From: Tieghemiomyces parasiticus
Taxonomy: Eukaryota > Kickxellomycota > Dimargaritomycetes > Dimargaritales > Dimargaritaceae
Assembly (NCBI GenBank): GCA_027575765.1
Contig: JANBPT010000018.1
Location: 61,926-125,925 of the forward strand
Length of the DNA: 64,000 nucleotides
Direction of reading: 5' to 3'
Below, in pieces: positions 39,525 to 51,700 of the stretch; position 1 is the stretch's first letter; the number at the start of each line of letters is the position of its first letter. Below the pieces are notes generated by a model. It was not told the origin of the DNA and made no database searches. It saw only the letters and a program-made list of their open reading frames with translations. A program made the position numbers and the translations under genes.

Positions 39525-42500
39525 TTTGTGCGGGACAGACGAGGTGGCACTGACCGGCTTTATCAGAGGAGGAGGAAAACTACGCAGCACATTTGGGTCG
39601 GGTTGGTATCGACAGGACCGATTAGACTATGAGAGAGGAAGAGATGGTACACGTGGAAAATATATATCTGGTCGTCGGAAGGAGAGGCTTACGTAGAAAA
39701 AGAGCAGACCATCGGGACGCAAGTGACGAGAAGTAAAAGACCGACTTGGCAGTATTTACAAGCAAGGAGAGCGGGGAAGCTTAGCGTCAGGCTTGGGGCT
39801 TGAAGAGTGAAGTATCCGCGGGTAGTGTAGGGTCGCTTGGAGCGGTTTGCCTGGAAGACCACTGGGGAGAGTGAGACTACAATGATAACAAAGGGGAGGA
39901 TAGAGGGCGACGGCGTTGGTTATGGCGAAAACGGGAGAATAATCGTTACCTGCCAATCGACTGGAGCGAGGTGGAGCTAACTATTTATACCAAGTTCGTA
40001 CAGCGACGGTTATAAAAATAGGGAGGTGGTGAGCAAGGACGAAATCGGGTGGTCCGTGGGGGAGTTGGTACGTCGAATGGGGAGGGAAGGAAGAGACAGG
40101 GGGGAGGGAACGGTGATAATCCGCTGACCGCCAGCGTATTGGGCCTGTCTAGGGTCCTGTTTCTTTGGGAGGCGAATATTCCCTTCCCTCCACGCCCTTG
40201 CATTTCCCACCAGGCCTTAGGGAAGGCTGACCTTGAAAACAAGCAAGTGTTGCGAGAAAAAGAGGTGGGTGGGTGTGTAATAGGGTGACCAGCGGCTAGG
40301 GAACACAACAAAATGGCCTGTAAATTCTCTTTCCACCCTCTTTTGTGCTGCCCTTCGTTCTCCCTCCTTTTTCACTCCGCCAGTAGTGGTGGTAAAGCGC
40401 TGCTAATAGTGAGCCCTCCACCCGTTGGCCACCGAGTGACTCGGGACCTCGCCTAAACCGGCCGTCGGTGACGCCTAGGGCTCCCGACCGAGGTGTTAGG
40501 TGGCGCTAACCAGGACAGTGTGGCTTACAGGGAGGGATTCAGAGAAGTAGCCTATATAATAATAAAAGCCGACAGGCCTCGGAGAGGAAGCTGGTCGGGT
40601 GCTCGCGAATGGTGAGAGATGGGCAAAGCGGTGTGGACGGGTGGTATCGACATTATGTGCGAAGTGAGAGTATGGAGTGTAAGGTGGAATTCAGCTCGTT
40701 CCTTATAGCTAGAGTGCGCAACTTCGCACGTCTAATAGCGGAGAGACCGACGTTGACGTTACCATGTAAATGCGTTTGATTACCAGACCGCAGCATGATC
40801 CTGGTAAAGAGCAGGGCCCAGTGGAAACGATGGAGGGGGGGGGAGAAGGGCGGTGGTGTGCAACGATTGGCGGCCACGCAAGGTGATTGAGGGTAGTTGA
40901 TGTGCGAAACCATCATAAAAACCACACGCGAGGAGGGTTGGAGCACCGTGGACGGCACTACATTGGACATGGATATGCCGTTACAGCATTCGCTTTCTTT
41001 CGCCGTCCCTTCCTCAAGGGTCAGAGTTGAGGATGCAAAAAGTAGCCGGATAACCCGACCGCTATCCGACACACCATGTTTGTTTATTTAGCCCTCGCCC
41101 CATCCTTTGGAAGAGGCCAATTCCCTTTCCTATAGCTCATCGTCCTTGCGTGGTTCGAGCAAAGTAACGAGGAACGCCTGGCCACACCACCAGTCATGAC
41201 AGGTATTATGTGGTGACACGGTTGAAGAGAGCGACAGGACACGATGGGGGAGAGCGACTCTAAATTAAACAGGCGATGAGCGATTGAGAGTAGCTTTTGA
41301 TTATTAAGTGCATAGCGAGTATCGGACCACTTAGCCCGTAGGAGTAACTTTTAGACCTCCAGGTTCCGACCTCTACCCGGTGTGCGTACGTACGTGTGGA
41401 TTAGCAGTCTAATGGCATTTGTAGTCGACTTGACCTTGTGTCGACCGGGTCGCTGGGGATCATCAGATAGGAGCCTGTAACACCGGTCGAAGTGGTACAT
41501 GAGCGGAACAGTAAAGAAAAAAAAATACCAGTTAGGCTATCAGGCTGTGTAACCCCAATGCCTCAGGGTTCGTTGTGCGTGACGCCAATTGTCCTGCATA
41601 TGGAGTCGAGATGGCAAGAGTGTAATTATGGTTTGTAATGGAATGGATGCCTATTGATCGTGTGAGTTTGATTATTCAGTGAGGTCACGACGACCGGGGG
41701 AGAAGCAATCAGCTGGTGGCGTATCTGGCACCCAAGTGTAAGGCGTTGCGGCTTTGGATGGAACGACGACAGCCGGAGCCACCGCCACCTCCTCATTTTG
41801 ACGTAAACTTTCCGCCTAATTACCTGGTATTAAGCCTGAAAGCCAGTCAGTTCATGGGTGAAGAGTAGTGGCATAGGAAGGTTAGGATAAGGCGTGCCAG
41901 CTGGCCGGAAAAAATAGCTAGAGAAGAGCGGGACCCCGTAGCATCTGACCGCTCACCGACCGTTCTGTGTATAGGACCCTCCGGCGTGTAGCGAGGGCAG
42001 CCAGTGACCCAAATTCGCTCAGCAGGATACTGATGGAGCACCGCGGATAAGCTACCGTCAAGCTGTGCGGGATTGCGGCCACCGATAAAAATTGGAAGAG
42101 GGAATGGGCGACTGATCTGTGCGCGGTTCTGTGAATGGACCAGTAGCGCAGGGAAACCGGGAAGAAAAGAAGCAAGACATCATTATAGTGTTACACTAAC
42201 TGACCAAAAGGATGGCGGTGGCCCAGGGTCAGCGGTCGGGATGGTGACCTAAAGTAGTGGTGCCTCACAACCGCGTAACCAGCTGAATATATACATTCGG
42301 TTCAAACACGACCAAGCGTCAACGCAGCGGAGTTCACCGCCCGACGGTCCGACCTTGGACGTGGACTCCCCTACCCCACTTTTCGACCTGCACTAGTTTG
42401 CCCAGCAAGCCGGTTGTGACAGTGCTTAATCGCTGCAGGCCGTTCCTATGAAATTTGCATTTATATTGACTTAAATTTTAATGGTTCTTTAAGATCTACC

Positions 42501-45500
42501 GGTATATGCATCTGTGCTTATTAGCGTTGCGTCGAGGCGAAACGCCCTCTTCAATTAGCCCACTTGACTATCGTTATTTTTTTACAGCGGCTGGCAGGGT
42601 TGTGCTGTTAAAAAATTACTGTTGTCTCAACTGCGAATCACGCACTCACCACAATAACCTAAAGTCGCTCCACTGTCCGCTGAATGCAGCGGTAGGCGCG
42701 CGCAAGTAAGTAGGACCGTGCTGCTCACCACTTGCTACATCGGCCTGGCTCCCTGTACGTTCGACATGGCAGAGAAGGCTGGATCAGAGGACCAATTGGC
42801 GACCGGTATCTATGGGAATTTTGCTTTAGATTATTGACACCGTCACTAGTGTCAGTATGGCCACCTGACTCCGACCCGAGAACCAGCCGCTTCCCATATA
42901 CCACTGTTTTTATAATTTAGGGTCCCTATCGAGATGATGAGGGGGGGGGCGAAAAAAGAGGGTGGACTAGGCTGGCATCACGAGTTGGGGGGAAGCGGAC
43001 CGGGAAAAGAGGACGGCCGTCTTGGCGAAGGAGAGGGAATAATTTTGACTAACGTTACCTAAAGGTCTCAGGGCACCAGTATCCGATGCTCACCGAAGTA
43101 AAATGAGGTAACCTGAGGAGCTGTGGGCTGTTTGAGATTTTTACTTTATGGAGCTTACGATGGAAAGATGACCAGCGGGGGCAGTGCCCGACCAACCCAC
43201 GGGTCGACCGCGCCAGAAAATAATGAGGGGATTGGAAGGGGAGTTCATAGCAAAGAAGTGGACGTAGTCGACTTGTAGTCTCTGGCGGAACAACCGGATT
43301 CCTCGGCATCTCTATCAACTGCCAGAGTAGGGCTAGACATAGGGCGTTGAGGCGTTTTGGGGCCGACCTATGAGATCTGGACACCGTAGTGTCCTCCTCT
43401 GCCATTGTATTTTTCTCTCCAGAAGGCGCCACCGCCGACGCCCTAACGGGCGAGGGAAGAAAGTTGCACCCTGTCCGCTCTGTACCATCTGCCACCGATG
43501 TGGAGGTTCACGAAATATTACATGCGTCGCAGGCCATCGGGCGATGGGTATACTCGGCAAGGCAAGAGGAAGTACAGCGGGTGCTAGGAATTGCCAGGAC
43601 AGGTCTCAGGCGATCAGGCCCTCATGAATGCACTTCTCCTGGCCTCTCCCTTTACCTAGTTAGATGTGTAATGTTGCTCTGCCGCCTGCTTAATTGATGA
43701 GAGAGAGAGGCCGAAAACATAATATAATAGAGGGCACTGGCGAATCGTTTTAGTTTCACAAGGCTGGGCAGGTACGACGCTATTTCGCTGAAGGGGAACC
43801 TGTTGATCACATTGATTACACCAGTTATACAAGAGACTACCAGGGCTCGACAGGGGCTGCCGGTCTCATACCGTATGGTTCCTTGAGGGCTCTTTTTAGA
43901 CTTTCTCCTACCTTATGTCTGCCAGTTCCAGCGCCCAACCCTACACTCGCCATGGTAGATCGATATTGGTTCACCTGCCCACCGTTGAAACTGCCTCCTC
44001 CATTGGCCTATGAAAATATATTAAACATGGTAGTTCCCACCGACTATCGTGTTCCCCCTACACTAGACTCCTCGCCATCTACCAACATGCAGCGGTGGGA
44101 ATAAAGATACATTCGTGGGTGAATAATATATATTAATTTTTCGTTGGAGAGATGACGATTGTGGCGAACGGACCAGTACGACTAAAAAAAGCAATATGGA
44201 TGGGAAGGAAAACATCCGCAAATTGCCTGTTCGACCAATACCATTTCTGGTTATGAGAGCTACGATCATTGCCCGTAGCGATTTAGGAGCCGGACCACTC
44301 CGCACCAGCAGCTGAGCCTTAGTAAGTGATGGCAACCGCCGAAAGGGACGACAGATAAGGGAGAGTTTCAAGGGGCAAGAAGACAGGGAATAACGCGGAA
44401 AGGAAGGGGGCAGCTGGAGCATTGCAACTCATTGGAGCGGGCTAAGGGATCTACATCTGGTATGGGCCTCCGATATCTGCGATATTGACGAGGATCCTGG
44501 TGGGCAAGGGCAACAAGAATTAGGACGGTATCTGCCTACTTATGCCTCTCCCCGCTTTATCATTTCATTTTCAGACAATTGTAGTTTTGTAGACAGAAGA
44601 TGGATCACTTACAATCTAGTATATGGCGAACTCGTTTGTTGGGAAAGATAGATCGGAACTGAGCAAGGTAGCGTTCCCGCTGATGGGGAGGGGGCCGACG
44701 GACCTTGAAAACGGGCTTTACCGGCGCTTGATCGAGGACTAGGACTGCCGGCTTACACGGATGCGAAGTAGGAAAATCCGGATGAAAAGGTTTTACATAC
44801 TCACGCTAGGAGCATCGCAACGGGACCAATAGTGCCGTATGACAGATAGAAAAGGAGGGGAGGGAGTCCAAGTAGAAAGAATGGACAAAGGTAGGCAGCA
44901 ACCTACAATGATGTAGAACATACGCTGGATGACGGATACGCTGGTAAAACAGAAAAGTGAGGGTCCGCCAAATCTCCTCCCGGCGTCTTCGTTGCAAATG
45001 GGGTCGAGGCACGACCATACTGGAGTGACGAGCCGCGGGGCGATTGGTGTAGCCGACGCTCTATTACAGCACTGTACAATAAATGGGGGTTCGGTAGGTT
45101 ATAACCGGGGACTTCAACCGTATCCCTCTATTTCTGTGTCCTTGCAGGAATTCTTCTGTCCAAGCTCCGACGCTGATAAGGATTTCCAGCGTGCCGCCCT
45201 GCCAATCCAGGTGGTCGGCCTCTAGAATCCGTACGGGTGAGCTTGAAAATAAATTTTCCACGTAGAAGTGCCCAACTATCTATAGGTGACACCACCATAA
45301 CCCCCCCCCCCCGTTTCCTCTCCCGTCCATCCCCTGACTGCGTTGTGTCTGACCTAGAATTCCATAACGGCGATTAGGGACCAGCCGATAGTGAAGTGGC
45401 GTTTTGACGCTACAAGTCTTCCTCCCCGTCCGGTCGACTATTTTTTCGTCTCCTTTCCCCTCTCTCTACCCATGGCTTCACATATACTTTTACCCACTCC

Positions 45501-48271
45501 TTTCCAAACGGCTGGTCCAAGTACCGCGTACCCGTCCCATTTTCCCTAAAAATACCTGACTAATCTTAGGCGGGTCTAAACATAGACCAGCGGATGCTCC
45601 TCCCCCTTTCACCCCTGCTGTGTAACACGGACCTACAAATAGGGAAAGGGCTTCGGCCCGGACGCGTCGTAGACTGCTAGTGGACGGCTCGAAACGCCAC
45701 ACCAGACTTCATTTTCTAGTAATGATCCTGTCTTGAGCCGAGTGGCTATCAACGGAAATTGTCTAGGGTTAGCCCGGCGTGAGAGTATTGCGCGACTAAA
45801 AATATCCTCTGCCGGCGTCATCCTACCTGTCTCGGCTCTACCGAAATATATACACTGTAAGCCCAGGGCTGGGTCGCCTATCGTCTATTGTTAAGATGTG
45901 CAGGTGTTCTTAAATGCTAATTTATTTTGTCAGTTTACCCTTTGAGGCATTGGTGGCGCTGGCTGCCGTTATTTACGTGGTAGCTAATGCATGATCAAAA
46001 TAGAATCGAGACGCTCGAAATTAAGGCCCGCTAGAGATATTGCAGGGCCGTGTCCTTAATGAAGTCACTGCCTCTACACCACACGGGTAACGTTTTTAGA
46101 GCGCTAGCTAACTCTCTTCGTGATGGACCGTCGTTACTACAAGATCCCAAACCCCACCACGGTATACTTGACATTCCAGGGCCATTCCGGGGACTGGTTG
46201 AACTATCTGTCGAGTGACTAGGCAACCCCTAAACGCAGTTTGCTTTATGGGGTCCCTAGTAACCTCCCCCCGTTTCGAGACCAGTCTATAACTCCCCTAT
46301 AGCATATTTTAATCATACCGATTGGCCTGTGTCACGCGAGTAGTTCATCTCTGTACGAGAGAAGAGCGGTGGGGGAGATAGCTAGGAAGTGGCTATTTAT
46401 TTGACGGTGACACAAAAGTGGCAGTACGTAATCGATTCTATCCGCCTGACACCTTACTGCTCCTTACATGCTGCCATGGGACCAGGCGTCAATAAGATAA
46501 TACATTCGAACACCGCACAAATCAGGTGAACCAACCAGAGACCCTATCTGGCTACCCTGAGAGCACTGTGCTTGAACCTGCGAGAAGGGCCCTCCCTATA
46601 ACTTTGCCCAACCCATTTTATTTAATGTCCTTTAACTACTATACTTCAGCAGCCAACATTGATCTTTAAATCCAAAGGTGGCGGATAGAGACGCCGAAAT
46701 ACGAATTAGTTTTCTTCGGAACCGAATCTCTGAGCTTCGGCAAGGCCTGTCTCCAAGGCGGAGATAAGTAAATAATAACCTCACCCACAACAATTCCTGT
46801 GTCTTAGCGAGACCGCCAGCCCCAAGAGATGTGATCCATGGCAGCATTGTAAGAAAGGGTCCGGGTGACATTTCACACAGTGGTCGAGGCTACCTGGGTG
46901 ATGCCGAGAATGGTAACGTGCGTAGCTGTTCCAAGTCCCTAGTAGATAAACACTCTGCAGGCTATTAATTTCATCGGATGATCTCATATTGATACAGCGG
47001 TCCTAATCCTATTACCAGCACATGTCCGTGAGGTTACTGCAGGCTCAGCTGATCAAACCCTGTCTCTCCATCGTACGATTGTCACAGCGTCGAGCAAGAA
47101 CAGTGCCTGCTTAGGTGGCTGGAGTTTCGGCCCTCGCTCCAGATACTATTTAGAATGGAATTAGAGTGTAGTACATCAATTGTGCCAGGCGCTGCTGGTC
47201 AGTGGGAGGGGGCGAGGCGAGGCATACTCTAATTAAGTATCATTATTGGACACGGGTGCTATGGCGTTGTGTTAGTGTGGGTTTCTACTACCAGCTGGAT
47301 TTTCCGTTCGGGTTAGGATCAATAATGTTTTTCTAACCACGGTCAAGTACCTGATATGAGACGATCCCCATTTGAACAACTAGATTCTGTCATATCGCGC
47401 TGGATCCCCGAGTTTAAGTAGAGCGGGGAGGGGATCGAACTCACCCACTGTTCTTTCGTATTGCTATACTCGTCCTCTCCGCCAGCGTGTGAGTCGATTT
47501 CTGGGTTGGTGAGACAGTGTGCAACCATTGCCGGTGGCAATCTTGTCTTCGGTCTCCCAGGCCCCACTCGGCCCACCTCTTCTCCTTACTCTTTAAACCT
47601 GGCCCGTGTTACGGCTTCTGGCACCTTCGTTCTCTATTTGACATCGTCTACCAATATTTACTAGCCCTCATCACGCTCCTGTATGCAACTCTCGTTTTTG
47701 TTCACTGGTCAAGGGTAGGACAGTATAGTAATTCGGAGTGAAGATCCCGAAACGATATCCCGGGGTGTAGGCTTCAAACGGTGCAAAAAGTGTGCAACCT
47801 TATCGGTAACCTTTAGACTGAGCGATGGGAGACTGGATGAATCGGATAAAATCAGATGACCTGACCTTGGCAATCTCGCACGGTCCTAGTGGCTGAGTAC
47901 CAAGTCAGGGCACTCTACCTTAAAGTGGGGAAGGGGGGAGTGGAGCACTTCAGGGCACATTATTAGTAATCGCAGATGTGTCAGTCGAACGGGTTATAGC
48001 ACCCCCAAGTCGGCCGCGCTTGGTCCTCATATGTAACCAGAGTGGCGCGATACTGACCGGTAAAAATGACATTGTAAGTTTGGGCTCAACCCTAACATGA
48101 TCTCACGCTTGATGATCACCCCGCCCCACCCCTGGACGACCGACGTCATTGCTGGACTAAATAGCTAGCTAAGGCCGATAGTGCTAAACGACCGGGAAAG
48201 GGCTTGACGCCTATTCTTTCTCCGTTGCTTATTTCTAGACTGATGCTGCCCTTTTGAAAGTCAAAGACAAC
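39525..48271. other. 8.7-kb gene-poor region
   Basis: I find no frame with coding character, no intron-exon series that joins to a known family and no tRNA. Purine-rich stretches (about 39600-40110) continue upstream of the bHLH gene. A run of twelve C occurs at 45301-45312. The longest short frames (for example near 43055-43495 reverse) match no family I know. It ends at LTR-like copy 3. Confidence 0.4.
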
Positions 48272-48792
48272 TGTGGTGTCCTTCACTACTGATCTGATCA
48301 GTTGTCACACCCCTAACTTTTCCCCCTCCTTACCTAGGCTTCGTCCTTCCTTTCTCTAGCTTATTCCTCTATTCCATGTTTCTATGGTGACGCTAACATT
48401 CCTGGTCCTTTGGATAACATCCTTTCTTTGACAGACTCTGCCGCCTCTATCCTTTTAGGGCTTTACTTCCATCGGCCTTCTTTCACATAGTTGGTGTGGT
48501 AGCTTGGTAGCTGCCTTCATATTCGCCTGGGCGCTAGCCCCACCTTGTACTATTGTCATTGGGGGGGATCCCTTCTAACCCAAGCCGTAGCCGCTACGAA
48601 GGATGCCGGCCATCCTTCGATATAAAAAATCATCCGGGTCGCTACTAAAGAAATGATGGCTTATCACACAGACACAACAGTTTATGTCATTCTGAAATTC
48701 TTTTATAGGTTTTTAGTTCGTTGGCTGTCAACCGTTAGCTCTTCCCGGCTATTAGCCTCAGTCGCCTTTCAGGTATAGTTTACCTGACGACA
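48272..48792 (+). mobile_element. Solo-LTR-like repeat, copy 3
   Basis: 521 bp from TGTGGTGTCC to ACGACA. It is the closest relative of copy 2 (shared ACTGATC-TGATCAGT-like start, TTTGACAGACTCTGCCGCC, GGCTTTACTTCCATCGGCC, GCTGCCTTCATATTCGCCTGGGCGCTAGCCCC). A TATA box is intact (GATATAAAAAATC, about 48619-48631), followed by GGGTCGCTACT. Flanks ACAAC and ATGAA are not a clear duplication; if the edges are shifted slightly, GACAA occurs at both ends (48266-48270, 48789-48793), which may be chance. Confidence 0.8.
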
Positions 48793-51700
48793 ATGAAGAA
48801 GTGATTGCTTCCAAATTATTTTGATGTAGTGGCGAATTCGTTATAGTCCAAAAAGTATAATATATGATAGGCACTATCGGCAACATCATCTGAGGGTCAG
48901 TTCGCCTACCACCCTAAAGGGCGCCATCCAATTAATACAGTATCACAATTCCTTAGGAAGATGGTCATAAATAATTAGTCTTCTGGAACGGATTGGGATT
49001 GAGGTCTTAACTCTGGAGACACGAAGCATGTGTGATAGAGGGTAAACCCCCACCTGCCATCCCTGCCCCGGCCTACCCCCCCCCGCAGGAGGGGCCCGGG
49101 CCGTAGAGATGGTCCACGGGTAACCGCTGAGGGCCCTTGATGGATTCCCCGAACAGGGAGGACAGGAAATGGGGGTTGCCCAGCGACCACACTTCACTCT
49201 TCCCTCTGCCTTTGTTCATGTTTCTATCATCATCGTGGGAAGCTCACGTTTCCTAGCTTCTTGATCCGTAGTAGTTCATCGTCTCTGTTCCTACCTTCAT
49301 CTTCTACTCATATGCATCTATATATTGAGCATTGTCCTCATTCAGGTACACATGAGGGGCTCACCCTGGTGGGGTTGTAAACTTTATCTACCAAGGTAAC
49401 ATGGAAATCCTGACCTAATTCGTCAGAGCGTCAAGACTATATTCTCAGAAACCGGGCTAACGCTGTAATCCAGCATATAGTTCTTATGTGGCGCTCTACT
49501 GAAACAGGCCATTGGGCATCCGCGGCTATAGGTCACTAACCGCTGTACAGGCAACAGGGAATAAATCCTAGTTGAGTAGAGTGCAAGGAATAGCATAGTT
49601 CCATTCGATACATCTTAGTGGGACGTCATATCGGCCCCCCTCTTAACCAATGCAACACCATAATGCTAGTACCTAAAAAGTCACCGACGCAACTCCACTT
49701 GATCAATGCTAGGCCCTAGCCACCCGTACTTTCTAAGTGTCCTGCACAGCATAAATTCACAGCTGGAGTCGTCAGAGGTAGATGACGTCATCAGCGCCCG
49801 ACATTGGGGACACCTCCTTCGGGATCTCGCTATATTCCTACCATTCTCTCTTTTTATTATAGGGCCAACTCCAAGCTTAGGTGGGGGCGTACATAGACTG
49901 ACCAAACATAGCCTCCGTAAGTTACTAAAGCAAGGTGGATCAGAGGACCATGATCGACTTAGCAGACACCTTCTGCCTCGCCAAATTTCCATGCACATGT
50001 CGATGGGCGCAGTATGTGCAGTACCCCTGGATTTGCTTAAGGTATCCGACTAAACCCAGGTCCGAGTAGAGCCGTCCACGGTAGTCAACGTGGTCCCAGA
50101 CGAACCAATCTGCCAGCAGACTAGGAGAGCGTGCACTGAAACTGTGACGGGTGGCCCTTCGTGAAGGGCGGTCCTGCACAGGTGCTGCATGATTAGCCCG
50201 ACCGCGCAGATTATAAACAAATAATTCACTGCCCCCCGATAGCATCGTTTGTTCGTAATAGTGGCCCGCTTTGGAGGTGGCCAAGGGCCTCATATGCCGG
50301 CATTTCCAATTCCACGAGCGGTATTCTTCACATAATAATCAGCAATTGGGGTTTCATGAGTTGACATACCCTCTGGGGCAACCTGCAGAGGGTGGCTGCG
50401 CCCGTCAGTATTAAGATACTGTTAAGGGGTAGCCCAACGGATAGAGGTTTGTCCAAGGTCACGGCTAGTAATCCACACATACCGGACTCTGTAGTTTTGC
50501 ACTATTCTCACGCTATCTGAATTATGGAATAGGTCAGTGGTAGCCACCACCTACCAGATTGCCGGCTTATAATGTCTCCTTTGGCCAGGATAGGAATATA
50601 TCACCAATGAAGCCTTTCTTGGGGGGGGGTCCAGATATCAGCTGAACACTTGTCCAATGGGCAGAGAGATAGTGAATGCCATTCGATATTTGAATTACCA
50701 AGTACACATCCCGGCGGAGTTCTAGGGGCCAGATTGCCGCTGGTAGGGGTGATTTCTGGCCCACCCAGTGCTCATTTGTGCTACTTATTCTTATTGGCGT
50801 CCCCTTGCATGCTAAAAAAAAACACACGTATATAGGTGGTTCCATTGATTGTTTCAGAGGCACCGTGTCTGTTGAGGTTCGTCGCTCCCCGGTTGCAACC
50901 TCATGTAAAAAGGTTGGGCCATTGCCTTCAAGTCCAGTATATGACGGCGCTCGAGAGAAATGAATTACAATTCAGCAGGGCTGTGTGAGTTTGGGGATGT
51001 GGTTGAGATATGCAAGGCATAACGATTGGCCATCACCCGTCCAGTACCACGTTGTTACTTTAGTTGTGATATTATGACTGACAGATCCTGGGAGAGTGGT
51101 GCTGGCTGATATTTGATTGAGGCGACATGGCCGTCCGAGGTCCTTGTTATACACTTTTTTTTTACTTGTGAATTAATACGTCGCCAGCACGTGTATTTAT
51201 CTGTGAATGTGGGGCGAGGCGTCCATTATGATCAATTGGTGAATATAAGGGTATCCCCTAACAGTGGGAGGACTGGCAGAGTAAATAAAGGAGAACGAGG
51301 GGCTACACCTTACGAAGCAGCCAGCTTTTTGTCGGCAGCTGCAAAGGATCCATCGCCGATTATTCAGCCACTTGGACCTCTGCGTTGTACGTAGAGATCA
51401 GCTCTGAGCTAAGCCACAAGTGCATAAATCGATGGAAAGGCGGCTCGTGTGGTCAGTGGGCCCGAGTGCAGTGGTACAGTATCGATAATGAATTATTAGC
51501 GGGCCCACTCGTCGATACAACATTGACTGGTTACATTGCTAATCGGGTCCGGGACCAACAAAGTTGCCGATATAGATCTTGCTATCAGCGAGAAACGTTG
51601 GCTCGTGCGGGTACGTACGCATGTAACACGTCAGGAAAGACTGAATAGTTAATGCGACGGTCCCCTTCAGGCTCGCATCAGCGGTCTGGAATAAGAACAC

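Noticed and set aside
43055..43495. 146-codon reverse-strand frame
   Set aside because: No recognisable motif, and overlapping frames on the other strand are of similar length, as in non-coding DNA.
34406..48792. Copies 2 and 3 as the two LTRs of one 14-kb retrotransposon
   Set aside because: Ordinary genes (the Lys-rich peptide and the bHLH factor) lie between them, no gag-pol is present, and the copies differ by many substitutions and indels.
49706..50053. Reverse-transcriptase-like VDDV in a 115-codon frame
   Set aside because: The surrounding residues do not fit a copia or Ty3 RT core, and no other pol motif is near.
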